Shown in pieces: positions 12,152 through 22,800 of a DNA stretch of 64,000 bases (position 1 is the first letter of the stretch; each line of letters opens with the position of its first letter). The notes under the pieces were generated by a model. That model was not told the origin of the DNA. It did no database searches and saw only the letters and a list, made by a program, of their open reading frames with translations. This stretch comes from Eremophila alpestris peregrina. Taxonomy: Eukaryota > Chordata > Aves > Passeriformes > Alaudidae. Position numbers and translations under genes: made by a program. The stretch is from contig WMCF01000030.1 of assembly GCA_009792885.1 (NCBI GenBank), positions 4,256,891 through 4,320,890 on the forward strand, given 5' to 3'.

Positions 12152-12195
12152 TGACAAAGGAAAGTACGTGCACTGGGAAGCTGCGAGATGTCCAT
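12152..12195 (-). CDS. COL4A2: COL4A2 exon 1, coding part with start codon
   Basis: The minus-strand ATG at 12195-12193 lies in a strong start context (GCGAAAATGG: A at -3, G at +4). It opens a frame reading MDISQLPSARTFLC, then two bases of a Gln codon before the GTAAGT donor. This frame joins exactly in phase to exon 2, giving a 35-residue leader: a short polar start with one Arg, then the hydrophobic core. An in-frame TGA at 12228-12226 rules out a longer start, and I see no other minus-strand ATG between it and about 12738. The leader is close in length to the human alpha2(IV) leader (33 residues before the first Gly, from memory), but its sequence is diverged. The 5' untranslated part runs up into the shared promoter; its start cannot be read. 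Confidence 0.78.
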
Positions 12196-12903
12196 TTTCG
12201 CTCTTTCCCTGGCCGGGGGCTCGGCTCAGGGCTCCCTCCCGCCGGACGGCCACCCCTGCAAGGCACAGAAGAGCCCGCTCGTAACGCCGCTCCCCCCGCC
12301 GGAGGTCCCCGGGCCGGGCGACGCCGCTGCCGGAGCAGGGAGCGGCCCCACCGGCCGGGCCGGGCCGGCTCCGATCCGGGGGGAGAGAGGGCTGTCGAGC
12401 GGCGTCCTGCCGGCGCGCAGCCACCCGCGGGGGCGCGGACCCCGACGGGCCGAGCAGAGCCAGCGCCCCCGGCCCTTCCCCGGCCCCTTCCGCCGCCCGC
12501 CCCGCGCCCGCTCCGCACCGCTGCGCTCCGTACCGTGCCCTCCCGGGCGGCCGCGGCGGTGTGCGGCGAGGAAGCGGCGCGCCGCCCCGCTCCGCCCGCG
12601 CCCCCCGCGGCCCACCACACACCCGCGGCGGGGACGAGGAGGCGGAAGAACTGCGGCCAGCGGCGAACGGGAGCGGGCGAGGTTGCGCCCTCCCAGGGTC
12701 CCCGCCCGGAGGGGAGGAGAGGGGGGGCTGCCACCGCCCATCGTGTACGGCGAGTCGAGTCCTTCGCCCCCGAGGCATTGCAGGCGCCGCGGCCGCGACG
12801 GAGGGAAGAGACGCGCATGTGGGGCAGGCTCCGAGGAGCCCCACTCTGAGTCGCCGGCGCCCCGCCGCTCAGGGATCGACGGCGCGGTGCGGTGCGCGGC
12901 AGC
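12196..12903. promoter_or_regulatory. Bidirectional COL4A2/COL4A1 promoter and 5' untranslated regions
   Basis: This stretch lies between the two divergent start codons and must hold both transcription starts. I see no TATA box and no CCAAT box on either strand. GC boxes (CCGCCC or GGGCGG) occur at 12493, 12545, 12582, 12592, 12702 and 12734. CCCTCCC motifs occur at 12538 and 12688, and a 20-base purine run lies at 12708-12727. Mammalian COL4A1/COL4A2 promoters are known to lack TATA, to use GC boxes and a CT-rich (CTC) box, and to depend on elements in the gene bodies. A sequence close to an NRF1 site (GCGCATG) lies at 12813. The positions of the transcription starts remain unknown. Confidence 0.85.
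12817..12849 (+). other. Possible upstream ORF in the COL4A1 leader
   Basis: ATG at 12817 followed by nine sense codons and TGA at 12847, in the same frame as the COL4A1 start and ending 54 bases before it. It is present in the mRNA only if transcription starts upstream of 12817. It would encode MWGRLRGAPL. The context is moderate (G at -3, T at +4). Confidence 0.4.
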
Positions 12904-12966
12904 ATGCGGCTCTGGCTGGGCTTCGGGCTGCTGCTGAGCGCCGAGCTCAGCGCCGTCTCCGCCGCG
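12904..12966 (+). CDS. COL4A1: COL4A1 exon 1 (coding part): signal peptide
   Basis: The ATG at 12904 has A at -3 and is the first ATG in frame after the TGA at 12847. It encodes 21 residues beginning MRLWLGFGLLLSAELS and ending SAVSAA, directly before a GTGAGT donor at 12967 in phase 0. Arg at position 2, a Leu-rich core and small residues at -3 and -1 make this a complete signal peptide, with cleavage expected at or near the exon end. Human alpha1(IV) exon 1 is, from memory, longer (28 codons) but has the same design and phase. The protein is the alpha1 chain of collagen IV, secreted and assembled with alpha2 into the basement-membrane network. COL4A5 has a similar design, and the choice of COL4A1 rests mainly on exon 2. 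Confidence 0.85.
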
Positions 12967-13045
12967 GTGAGTGCGCGGGGGCGGCTCCTGCGGGCTGCGC
13001 GATCGGGTGCATACGCGGGACCCTCTCACGGGGATACGCGGGAGC

Positions 13046-13088
13046 GGGACGGGACGGGACGGGATGGGATGGACGGGACGGGACGGGG
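13046..13088 (+). repeat. (GGGAC/GGGAT)n pentanucleotide tract
   Basis: About eight units of GGGAC or GGGAT, one of them shortened, begin 80 bases inside intron 1. The many GGG runs with two-base spacers on the coding strand fit the pattern of an intramolecular G-quadruplex. It lies inside the CpG island, close to the likely transcription start. Confidence 0.9.
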
Positions 13089-13624
13089 AGTCGGCGTGGG
13101 GCCTCCGCTCTCGGGGCAGTGGCGCAGCCAGGTGGGCTTCCCGCGAATGCCCGGCTGCCCCCCGCTCTGTGGGGCTGCGCCTGCTCGCCCATCCGCCCTC
13201 CGCGGGCGCGGAGCGGAGCGGGGCGCCGGCACCGCGCGGGGATGGCAGCGGGGCTCCGGCGGGGACGGGCCCCGCAGCGCTCTCCCACGGCCCGGCACGG
13301 AGCGCCGTGACTGGGGAGCGAATAGAAAGCACGCACCCACCCGGGACTGAAAAGTAGCGAGTTGTGTTTCCACGGTAAAAAGCATAATAATAATTAAAAA
13401 GTAAAAGAGAACAATGTTAATTATAGCTTAGAGTTGACTGCTTGGATTCAAAGTGCTGTGCATGCTGCCTTTGACCCCCGCGATGGGCAGTAGGCTGGGG
13501 ACTGGGAAGGATTCTAGTGTTAATGGTTAAAGTTGAATTTTGGCATCTTTCCGGATGGAACTAGATTGTGGCATAGACTTCTAAAATCGAAAGCATGCAA
13601 GTAGTCTGAAAGTTTTGCTAAGGG

Positions 13625-13659
13625 AGCTAATTTTATCACTGTGATAATAGCTATTAGCT
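13625..13659. promoter_or_regulatory. Nested palindrome with paired GATA and homeobox-like sites
   Basis: The core TTATCAC-T-GTGATAA (13633-13647) is a perfect palindrome around one base and carries two inverted GATA motifs. It is flanked by AGCTAAT (13625-13631) and its exact reverse complement ATTAGCT (13653-13659), with a five-base asymmetry on the right side. The flanks contain TAAT cores typical of homeodomain sites. Position, 0.7 kb into intron 1, fits a promoter-proximal enhancer, but the role is inferred. Confidence 0.5.
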
Positions 13660-15201
13660 GTCCTTAAGTCTAAAGGACTCTCTTTCCTGGCGCTCCTGAA
13701 GTATTTGGGCTGTTCCCTCTGTCTAACTAAAGAGCAGTTGACACAATAATTTGAAATAGGTAATCTTTATGTGTCTCCTTGTTTCCTTGAATTTGGTTAG
13801 GCTGATACTGTATTAGTGAAATTCAGGAGTGCAGAAAACTTGTCAGTAGCTGAAGACACATGGCTTTTTATGCTTTCTGCTGTAAATGTAAGATCTGGTA
13901 TTAACATTTCAATCAACAATGGAGGTATGGGAAAGGGTTATTTTAAAGCTTTTCTGCAATTTCAGATGAAATTAAACCCTATAATGAATTTCGATACCTC
14001 TGTGTGACCAATGGGATGGTATGTATGTATTGAATAAACTGAACTAAGCAATGCACTGAACTTCTGCTACCTTGTCTGTTGCTCCTAGGGTGATAATATC
14101 AGGCTTACTGTGACTGCAATAAATCACTGGTGAATCCTCTTAGGCAATTCACCCATCACTTGGTATTAAACTGCATTCCCTTAAGGTTATAAATAATTTT
14201 GATTTTAATTAATTAGAGTATTATGAGGTAAACTATTTACATTTGAATTCTGAATTTGGTATATCTAGAGATAAAAATACCTATCTGTGAGATACATTCC
14301 CGCTTTGTGCTGTAAAGTGAAGTCATTGGGTAAACCATGACAGTCAATCAAAGACACAAAACTGTGTTGGGATGAGGTGCTTATTAAAGGAAGACACAAA
14401 CTTTAGTATCAGTTGTACAAATTGAAGTCTTCTGTAGCAACTGTGAAGAGGCTCTGTTCTAGAAGTGTCTGGCATGTGCTGGATAAATGATTCCATTAAA
14501 ATAATGATTTCCTAAAATGTAACCTGAAGCTGTTAATAATATTATGAAGCTATTATCATAATTAACTGTTCTTTGTGTGTTAAGCTGACTGCAGATTTAC
14601 AGTTCCTCGTCAGTGCCACCAGAAAACACAAGTATGCAGTGGAAGCTGAGCTCCTTGCAGTTTTGTTGCCTTAGATAAACTTTCAGCTGTACATGTGTGG
14701 CCTTGCAATCAATTCAGTTCTGCATGCATTGTCCCCAGCCCCACACTGTCACTAGCAACCACACAAAAGGTGATGGAGATGGCTGTTAGCTTGCACCATA
14801 CCACATGTGGGTGGTGATTGAGAGGCTGCTCTTTGGAGATTCTTGAGCTGGGCTGATGCCTGTGCATGATTGTGGCAGAGTGGTGCGAAGCACTCGACAC
14901 CTGGCAGCACCTCTTCTGCTTTTGGAGAGCTGACCCAGTGCTCACATTGTCCTCAGATGAACGTGTTCCCACTGTTTACATTTAAGAGTAGTTGTATTAG
15001 CAGAAGATTGTGTGATAGGGAAGGTTGTAGCAGTACTTTTTGCAATAGGCTGAATGCAGCAACCACTTTTCTGCAGGAAAAAGAAAATAATGCTGATTCC
15101 TTCCTTCACCAAAGTAGCTTTAATTTATTGGCTAGGGTGTTTTTTTTTTTTTTTAATGGCAGTTGTGCAGCCACAGTCTTCTTAATTGTACAGTGGCCTT
15201 C

Positions 15202-15405
15202 ATCATAGAATTGGTGAGGCTGGTGGGCACCTTGGAGATCATCTAGTCGTATCCCCTGCTCAGAGCAGGGACAGCTGCAACAGGCTGCTTAATGCTGTGT
15301 CCCACTAAGGTTTGTGTATGTCCAAGGATGGAGACTGCTCAACTCCTACAGGCAACCTGTGTCAGAGCTTAGTCACCCTCACAGTAAATGTTTCTTCATA
15401 TGTGC
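15202..15405 (-). mobile_element. CR1 LINE 3' end fragment (old, diverged)
   Basis: The plus strand begins with TCATAGAATTGGTGAGGCTG, the reverse complement of a CR1 3' terminus (ATTCTATGA). It then shows diverged versions of the usual phrases: GGAGATCATCTAGTC, CTGCTCAGAGCAGGGACAGC, GGCAACCTGTGTCAGAGC and CACCCTCACAGTAAATGTTTC. It is a truncated copy without coding capacity, antisense to COL4A1. The many differences from the window-start copy indicate an older insertion or another CR1 subfamily. Confidence 0.88.
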
Positions 15406-15757
15406 ATTGTGGTTGTTCGAGACTTGAGATCATCCATGCCTGTGAACACAAGCACGTGTGGCAGAAGCAGCTCATGCTGTGTTGGTGGTGCTGATTCTGC
15501 AGTCTGTCAGGGCTGACAGAGTGAAAAATTTCTTTTATCTCTGACATATCTGTGATTAAATACATACAAGGAGATTTGGAAGGACTGCTCTGACTGAGGC
15601 ATTTGACGTAGCAAAGCCAGCCCTGAGCCAGCTACTGTCATGATCATGTGCCTCAGTACAGAAAGAGGGACTGCTCTGTTGCAGCTCCCACTGCTTCTAA
15701 TGTGGCACTATAAGGTGCCTCCAAATGTCACACTGGAAGTTTAGTTTCTTTATTCTG

Positions 15758-15786
15758 ATCAATTATAATGAAAATAATCAATTATA
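15758..15786. repeat. Two copies of ATCAATTATA, 19 bp apart
   Basis: Exact 10-base direct repeats at 15758-15767 and 15777-15786 in AT-rich sequence. The spacing is near two helical turns, which could suit paired homeodomain binding, but chance is likely. Confidence 0.4.
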
Positions 15787-18335
15787 GCTAATCTGGGCTT
15801 TTGTGCTGTTCTGCGTTCTTCTCAGCAGATTCATTTTCAGGTTTCAATGAGAGCAGAGTGGAAGACAGGGCCGTAGATTAAGATGTTTCCAGGTCAGGAT
15901 GAAAGACTGCTCCCATGAGATGGTTACTGGAGAAGCTTGTTTTGATGGATCTCTGCGGGGGCTCTCATTTCTGACACTCTTCAGGCTGCCATTTCCTTTG
16001 GAGAAAGTCTGTTTCCTAACATTAGTACTGCTTGGGAGAGAGTTGACAGTGCCATGGAAATGCCTGTTTCATGTTTTGGTACCTTGTCCATGCTGCTGCA
16101 GTACTGGTCCTTGTGCTGCATGCAGCAGAACAAGATCTTCAGCTGCACTTGAGCCCTGGGTTGAGTCCCACAGGTGGACTGGCTGCCATGTAAGCACTGG
16201 TGGAATGGAGGAGCTCTCCTGGCCACCACTGCTGAGCAGTGGACTGGGCATTCTCTCCAAGTTCCCAACCAATCTCCCTTTTCTACTTTTAGTCTTGGTG
16301 AAGTGGGTGCTGGGACAGAGCTGAGGGCAAGCTCTATGGAGCTAATAGGGAAAGGCATGCCAAAACAGGGATAAAAGCATGCATAAATTTTTCCACTAGG
16401 GCAGTGCTGATTCCACTAGTGCTACTTGAGCTGAGAGTGTGGTGGCAACTGGGGATGCACTGTGGGAGGCCAGGAGGTTCCTGTCCCTGTATAAAGAGTG
16501 GTTCTGTATGTGGCCAGGCAGAGACAGGTCTGATATATTGTCCTCATGCCTTCCTTGCATCACCTCTCCTGTTTTTACATTATACTTGGGAGTGCATTCT
16601 CACACGTGCAGTTAGAAGCCAAAAGCAAAAGGAATATAATTGCTTCCAACTAATCTGACCAATTTTTCTATTTTCTTTTCATTTAAAATGTGATTTACTA
16701 TGATGGAGATGTACAGGGCACATAAACGAAGAGCAGATAAAAAGAATGACCTGGGCTTTTGGTATGTGGTTGAAGAGAAGTCGTATGACTGAGTCTGAAT
16801 CACTGGTAGCACTTCACTTGGGTGTGCTTTTACTGATGAAGTAAGGCAGGGTTGGGCAGCTGCCTTCTCAGCAGGTCGTGTCTAGGACTGCCGTGTCTTT
16901 GATGCTGAGACACCTATTCCCTGAGGCCATCTGACACCCTTGTCCCTGAATGTCCTCAAGGACTTGGCAATGCCAAGAGCATGTTTAATAAACCCTGGCA
17001 AGTGTTAATTCAGGAGGAAGATATGGTCACTCTGTTTCCAAAAATATGGCCAGAAGGGGAGACCCAAATGATTTCTAAAGAATTGGGCTTCCTCTTGGGC
17101 TAGAAGGTTTCAGAGAAAAACAGGAAATGGGTTTGGTTGCTCCTGCCAGGCCATGGTGGGGTGTAGGAGTCTGAAGGAGACACGTGCAGTGCTCCCTTTC
17201 CCTCCTGTTGGAGCAAGATGTCTTGTCAGGAAGAGGTATAAGGTCTGGGGTGGCTGAGGGTGCACCAGAGAGGGTCATGAGAGCTTGGGCAGGAGGGTGG
17301 CCTTCCAGCTTGTGGTGAGCTTGCTGGGGAAGTGGAGGAGTGGTGGGTTCACCTGTCCCAGCAGTGGGAGGTTATTACTCAATATGTATACACAGAAAAA
17401 TGCATGGGCACATCTGGGGACAAGGGGACAGGCCTGGTGAGTCCTTGCTCCCAAAGGAATGTCTTTAGACCTGTTGTCCTTTCTGCCAACTTCCCCTCTC
17501 CCTCTGGCCACTTCTTCTACAGCATCATGGGGTGCTGGAGGTGGGAGAGAAGGGCAGGATATTTTGGAATCATGAACCTGCCTGCTGCCAGCCGTGTTGG
17601 TGAACACAGTTTCTGAGCCTCCCTGAGCAGCCAGTCCTGGCTCATCTCCACGAACTTCGCTCCTGGAGCCAGCTGTTGAGTGTCATCATACGCAAGTGCG
17701 TTCATAGACTGTCATCCCAAGCTGCACAATTTCTGCTTCTGAGTGTTTGTATCAACTGCCTGCAGGACTACTGCAATGTTTCATTGCAACTTGTCTGCTT
17801 GGTGTTTATAATCCTGGATATCAATAGCTTGTATAATGCCTGAGGTTATGCTGGATGTATATTCTGTCAGTTGCCCTGATTATGTAGAGCAATGTAGCAC
17901 AGCTGCTGCAGGCAGCTAAGGCTATTGTTCTAAAATGTCAGAAACCTTCTTTAGGGATAGGCTTAGGAATATTGTTCTTTTTATAGAACTAGACTAAACA
18001 AAGGAAGATTCAACAACCTCTACACAAGAATAAATTGACTTACTTCATCAGTGTTTGAAAGTTGCATAGTACACCCTTCCCAGAATTTCCGCTGACTTTC
18101 CCATCATAAACACTTAACACCTTAACATCTTCCAAAGAGAAGAATTTGGGCACAGGCTATGACCTGAATGGAAGAGCAACCTGAGCAGTTGAAGGTGTGA
18201 AGTACTGCTGCAGTGTCACAATGTTTGTGGGAGGATAAATTTTTGATTTCTTCAGGTTGTGACTGGCTGGAATTATCCTTGGTGATTTAATACATCAGAC
18301 AAGTAGGTGGCATTAACCCTTCAAGAGTCTTTATT

Positions 18336-18359
18336 GTGTCTTGGACAGTGTCTTGGACA
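18336..18359. repeat. 12-bp tandem duplication
   Basis: GTGTCTTGGACA occurs twice head to tail. It is a small replication-slippage duplication. Confidence 0.9.
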
Positions 18360-19878
18360 ATGTGCCAGTAAAATATAGGACAAGTTAAAACATTATCAAT
18401 ATGTAATTACTACCATCGTGCTGTTGTAATCTGAGGTGAGTTACAGTAAAGAAATAGGTGAATGTATTCTTCATAAAGAGTATAACTAGTGCAAAAAACT
18501 AGTCAGTTTTTACCCTCTGGCATGTACAAACAGTTACAGAATGAAAAACTGACTGTTTAATCTTCCTTTATCTCTGACATACCCTCTTACAGAAAGAGGA
18601 GCTTGAATAAACTTTCTAAATTGAAAAAGTACAGTGTATGTGTTCAAAAGCACTTCAGCTGATATACTACTATATTCTTTTAGGCTCAGAGCTCACTTTT
18701 TACCACTTTGATATCTCAAAATATCTCAAATATGTATTTTTTAGGAAACCTCTTAACATTGTGTTCTTTCATTATATTTCCAACATGGGTAAGAAACATC
18801 ATAAGCCTTAATGTTATATTAGCTCTTAGCTTAGGTGTTTGTGTGGTGGTGGTAGGAACTACCCCTTTTCACCTCTTGGTGAAATTGGCCAAGTTATCAA
18901 GCATCTGAAAACCAATACTTGTGGGTTCCAGTGAGAATTGTAGTCCTGCTTTTATACCTGTGCTGGGGAGTTTCAGTGGCATCAGTGCAGTTCTGTTGCA
19001 AGGTGCTGAGGCCTGGGTGCAGACAGCAGGTGCTGTGGGACCCAACAGCTTGGGAATCTGCTTGGCTGGAGATGAGTCAGCCTCACAGCCAGCAAAAAAG
19101 TTCCCTTTTTTTGGCTTGGCTTGGCTTGCCTTACTGCTCCATAATAAAAAGGACATGTTCAAAATTGAAATGAGGGAAGCCAAAGAAGAGCTGGAAAAGG
19201 ATAGTTTCCTTATTGATTTTTTTTGTATATTACCTTCATATTTAAAGAATGCTATTCTCACACATGAAATAAATGGCGTAAGATTTTCTATGAATGCGCC
19301 AACTTAATTTATAAAATGTGTAATTGTGTTTTTAGCACAGTTATTCAGCTACTTTTATGGAATTTCTTGTAAGCGAAAGGGTTTCTTTGTGTGAATTCAA
19401 GAGAATCACTAATGATACTCTGTTCCCCTCCTTTCCTATGCTTTTTTTTCTCTCAGTGTGCATCCGCTGCCTTCACCTTTACTGCTGCTGGCAGACAGCC
19501 TCTCTCTCACAGGGCCTGAGGAAGGGTGTGCTTCTTCAACAGAACAATGTGAAGGACAAAATACAAAGTGCTGTCAAGCCTGTGGAGTAAACAAATTGTA
19601 AAGTAATAATTAAGTTTCTTTCATCTTTTTGTGGCTTTCATCTGCTTGTAGCAGTGACAGAGAGACCACATTTTGACATGCAGGTTTTTAAGATGGCTGA
19701 AAAGGAACCAGCAGAAGAAATTATCCGAGTGATAAAATAAATCCAATTGTTAGTTTAATACACTGAGATTGGTTGGAAAAACTAAAATATTTTAATTAAA
19801 AATCAAGTGAGTTTGGTCATTTGCATTCAGAAGAGATGTATTTTTTTTAGAAGACTGAAGCATTGTACAAACTATCCA

Positions 19879-19899
19879 TTATCTTATCTGTAGATAATG
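19879..19899. promoter_or_regulatory. Cluster of three GATA motifs
   Basis: TTATCT at 19879 and 19884 (overlapping) and AGATAA at 19892 give three WGATAR sites within 19 bases. They sit within an inverted repeat of CATTATCT (19877-19884) and AGATAATG (19892-19899). GATA factors act in endothelium, where COL4A1 is highly expressed, so an intronic enhancer is conceivable. The function is inferred from motifs only. Confidence 0.35.
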
Positions 19900-22800
19900 T
19901 ATACCTTATTAAAGAACACTTCAAATGCTGCAGCTGGGAAATAGAAAATTTTTAGGTAAGGTCTGTCATCCCTGTGGAGATCCTGCTCAACTGTTAAAGT
20001 GGGAGCAGAAGAGATGTGCTGAGTAGCTGCAGTTTGAAAACTGTGTGCTTCATCTCTGAATTGAGATAAGATGAAAGCCACAAATCATATTTAGATGTTG
20101 AACTTTCTTGAAAGGTACCAGAAGTCTGGTGGTGTTCCCTGACACTGCTAGAAAAAATTATTGGAGGCAAGTAACATTCATCTCTTCTACCACCTTTAAA
20201 CACTAGTGTCCAGCCTTGTCTGCCCATGTGTGTCTCAGCTGCTGTGGGATTTATAATCTCTCTGGCTACATGGGAGGTCTGAGGTTTCAACCTTTCTTTG
20301 AGTCAAGATGCCCTCTCAATATGTCTTCTGTACATGTGGATGTTGTCTTAACACTGGGGAATAAATGTGGTAGAGCATTTCTAAATGGTTTAGTGGGATA
20401 ATGAGTTCTAATTCATCATAGTCAAAGATCAAGGCCATTTTTACATGAGGATTCTTTATATCTATATATAATTCACACTGGAAATTCATAATGAAGTATG
20501 CAATCTTTAATGCAAATAATCACTAACTTAGTGGAAAATAAATTGTTTTATTAGCTGATTCTCTTTTAGTAGATGATTTATGGGGTTCTTAGTTTAGTAT
20601 ACAGAAATCAGAATGAGAAAGGCTCTTTCTTTTATTTTTTCTCTTTGTCGTGGCAAATATTTCAGTTGTAGCTAAGGGACAAAACAAATTAGCCCATTTT
20701 CACTGGATAGCTATGTGCTGACTAGATATTGTAAGTCTTTTGGTCTTATTAGTCCAGTTGTTTATCTAGTGGAAGAAAATCTGTTTTCTAGTCTACTGAA
20801 GACTTCTGTTGAAATATTTGTTAATCTAAAAGCATTGAAACAAATCCTAAGATTGTATGAAACCCAAATAAGGCTGAAAAATTGCACTGGTATGGACTGA
20901 TGGGGCTGTAAAGAATTAGAACAAAAGTTTTAAGGGAAATTAGTGCATTAATAGTTTGTATTCACAGTGCACATATTAAGGGAAAAATCAGCTACATGAG
21001 GGTAGATTCAAGCATTCCAGGAATTTTCATATTGTACTTGAAGCTTGTCCCTTTTATGGCAATGGTAAGTCAGTTATCTGCTTGCAGAATAAAAAAAGGA
21101 TGAGTTGTGGCTGCCATAAAGCCAAGATTCATGTGCAAGCACTAATTGTGGCCAAAACTCAGAAGACCTTTTCAGCTGTAAATACATGTGTTTTTAGCAG
21201 CTTGCTAGAATAGGCAAGGGAGGTGAAAGCTACGTAGATGCTTGTAATGTAACAGCTTTACTTGAGAAAATTATGATTAACTTTTTATTGAAACTTTATT
21301 TTTACCTGAAGTGTATTGACTGGGGCTGTATCTTTGTTAAGAACAGCTGCATGTTTCGGAATCAACATGGACACTTTCAGAGGAAAGCAGGGAATAGCAA
21401 GATGCATAAATGAAAGTGACAAGAAAGTAAAAAGCTTAACATTATCCTAGGAAGTCTGTGCTTTCATCATGTTTGGTTTTTTTTTTTTTTTTTTAATGGC
21501 ACAGTGATTCTGAGGAGTCAAGGCTGCATGATGCATCTCCAGGGGCCAGAGTAGAAAGCAGGGCAACCAAAAAGGTCAGGAAAAAGGGAAAAAATTAAGT
21601 TTTAGAGCCCTGCACTTAGTTTTGCTTAGCTGGACAACAGCTGTGGGAGCTGGCACTTGGTCCTGGCTGCTGCCACCAGTGGTGGGGACCCTCCAGCTGG
21701 CAGTGATGGAAGGGGCTGTTCTGTGATCCTTACTGGTAAATATCAGCTGGGAGAAGACTTAGACATGGATTCTGCTGCTGCTAATTCTTACGCAATGTAA
21801 TCCTACTGTCTGTGACTTTCTATTGCTATTTTAAAACTTACTTCCCAGTATGGACCTTGGTGATCCAGCAAATGTTGTACCAGTGCCTAAAGTCATTGGG
21901 TTAAATAATGTCTCGGCTCACGCCCTTGAGAATGCCAAAATAATAGTTCAAATCATGCAGAAAACTAGATCCATCTTTCTGGGAACATGCCTTTGAAAAT
22001 GTGCTCTGATTCACACTGGTCAGACAAACAGTGGATGCTGATTTCTGATGCATTTTCCAGGAATTATGTGCTTGATTGGGACAGAGCTTGTGATTTTAAA
22101 TGGACTGGATGTGTCATAGACAGGGAGAAGCTTTGAATGGTAGCCCCTGAGATGTGCAGGCAGGCAACTGCTAACCTTGTAGTGATTGTAGCTCAGTGCC
22201 CTCTGTCCTGCCAGGTGCAGACTCATTTCCTCAAAGTTGCTAATAATTTCAGCTTCCATTTAATTGATCTTTAGAGTAGTCAAAGGGCTATGAATGTGGA
22301 AAGGTTTTTTTTTTTTTTCTGGAGTATCAAGGAGACCAAAGAAGATGATGGTGACTGGACAAAGCTGAAAAACTGCTTAGGTCAAAAATTAGAAAGATTG
22401 TTTTGGGAGAATGCATCTGTGTGCTGTCATTATAAAAATCATGTTTTCCTTTTAGTGTCTTCAAATAAAATCTTTAAAGGATGAAGCCTAGCAAGTGATT
22501 GCCTTATATCTGTTTGTGTTCCCACAGCCTTTGCAAAGGCAATATACACACTAAAATTTACACCTACTGAAAGGTGTTTGTTCTAAATGCCTTCCTTGCA
22601 TTCAAAAAGACTTTCTCATTGATACCACAGGGGCTGCTGGTGCTAGAATTGATTTGGCAATGTGAAAGCCAGAGGAAAATGTCTGTCTGGTCCTCTAGAT
22701 ACACTACTTTGGATGCTGCCAGGCCTGCAGAAAATGCAACTGTGCAAAACACAAGTAGGGTATTATCAAGATTAACTGACCCTGTGTTAAGGCCTTTACA

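Larger units (their letters stand above)
12150..13330. promoter_or_regulatory. CpG island over the divergent collagen IV starts
   Basis: About 1.2 kb of very GC-rich, CpG-dense sequence covers both first exons and the start of COL4A1 intron 1, with sharp AT-rich flanks. Open frames of up to 368 codons on both strands here are artefacts of composition (few stop codons); they overlap each other on opposite strands and encode low-complexity Arg, Pro, Gly and Ala strings. Confidence 0.93.

Noticed and set aside
12892..12903. A four-codon longer COL4A1 start at GTG 12892
   Set aside because: The first codon is GTG, and the ATG at 12904 has a good context and gives a normal signal peptide.
12131..13385. 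Open frames of 100 to 368 codons on both strands in the CpG island
   Set aside because: They overlap in opposite directions, consist of Arg, Pro, Gly and Ala strings, run through the verified splice sites and only reflect a lack of stop codons in GC-rich DNA. Some begin at non-ATG codons.
15140..21501. T15 and T18 tracts, each followed by AATGGCA (15140-15161 and 21477-21501), as tails of minus-strand retrocopies
   Set aside because: The shared part beyond the T run is only seven bases, no parent gene is recognisable and no target duplications are seen. Polynucleotide tracts also occur elsewhere in the window.
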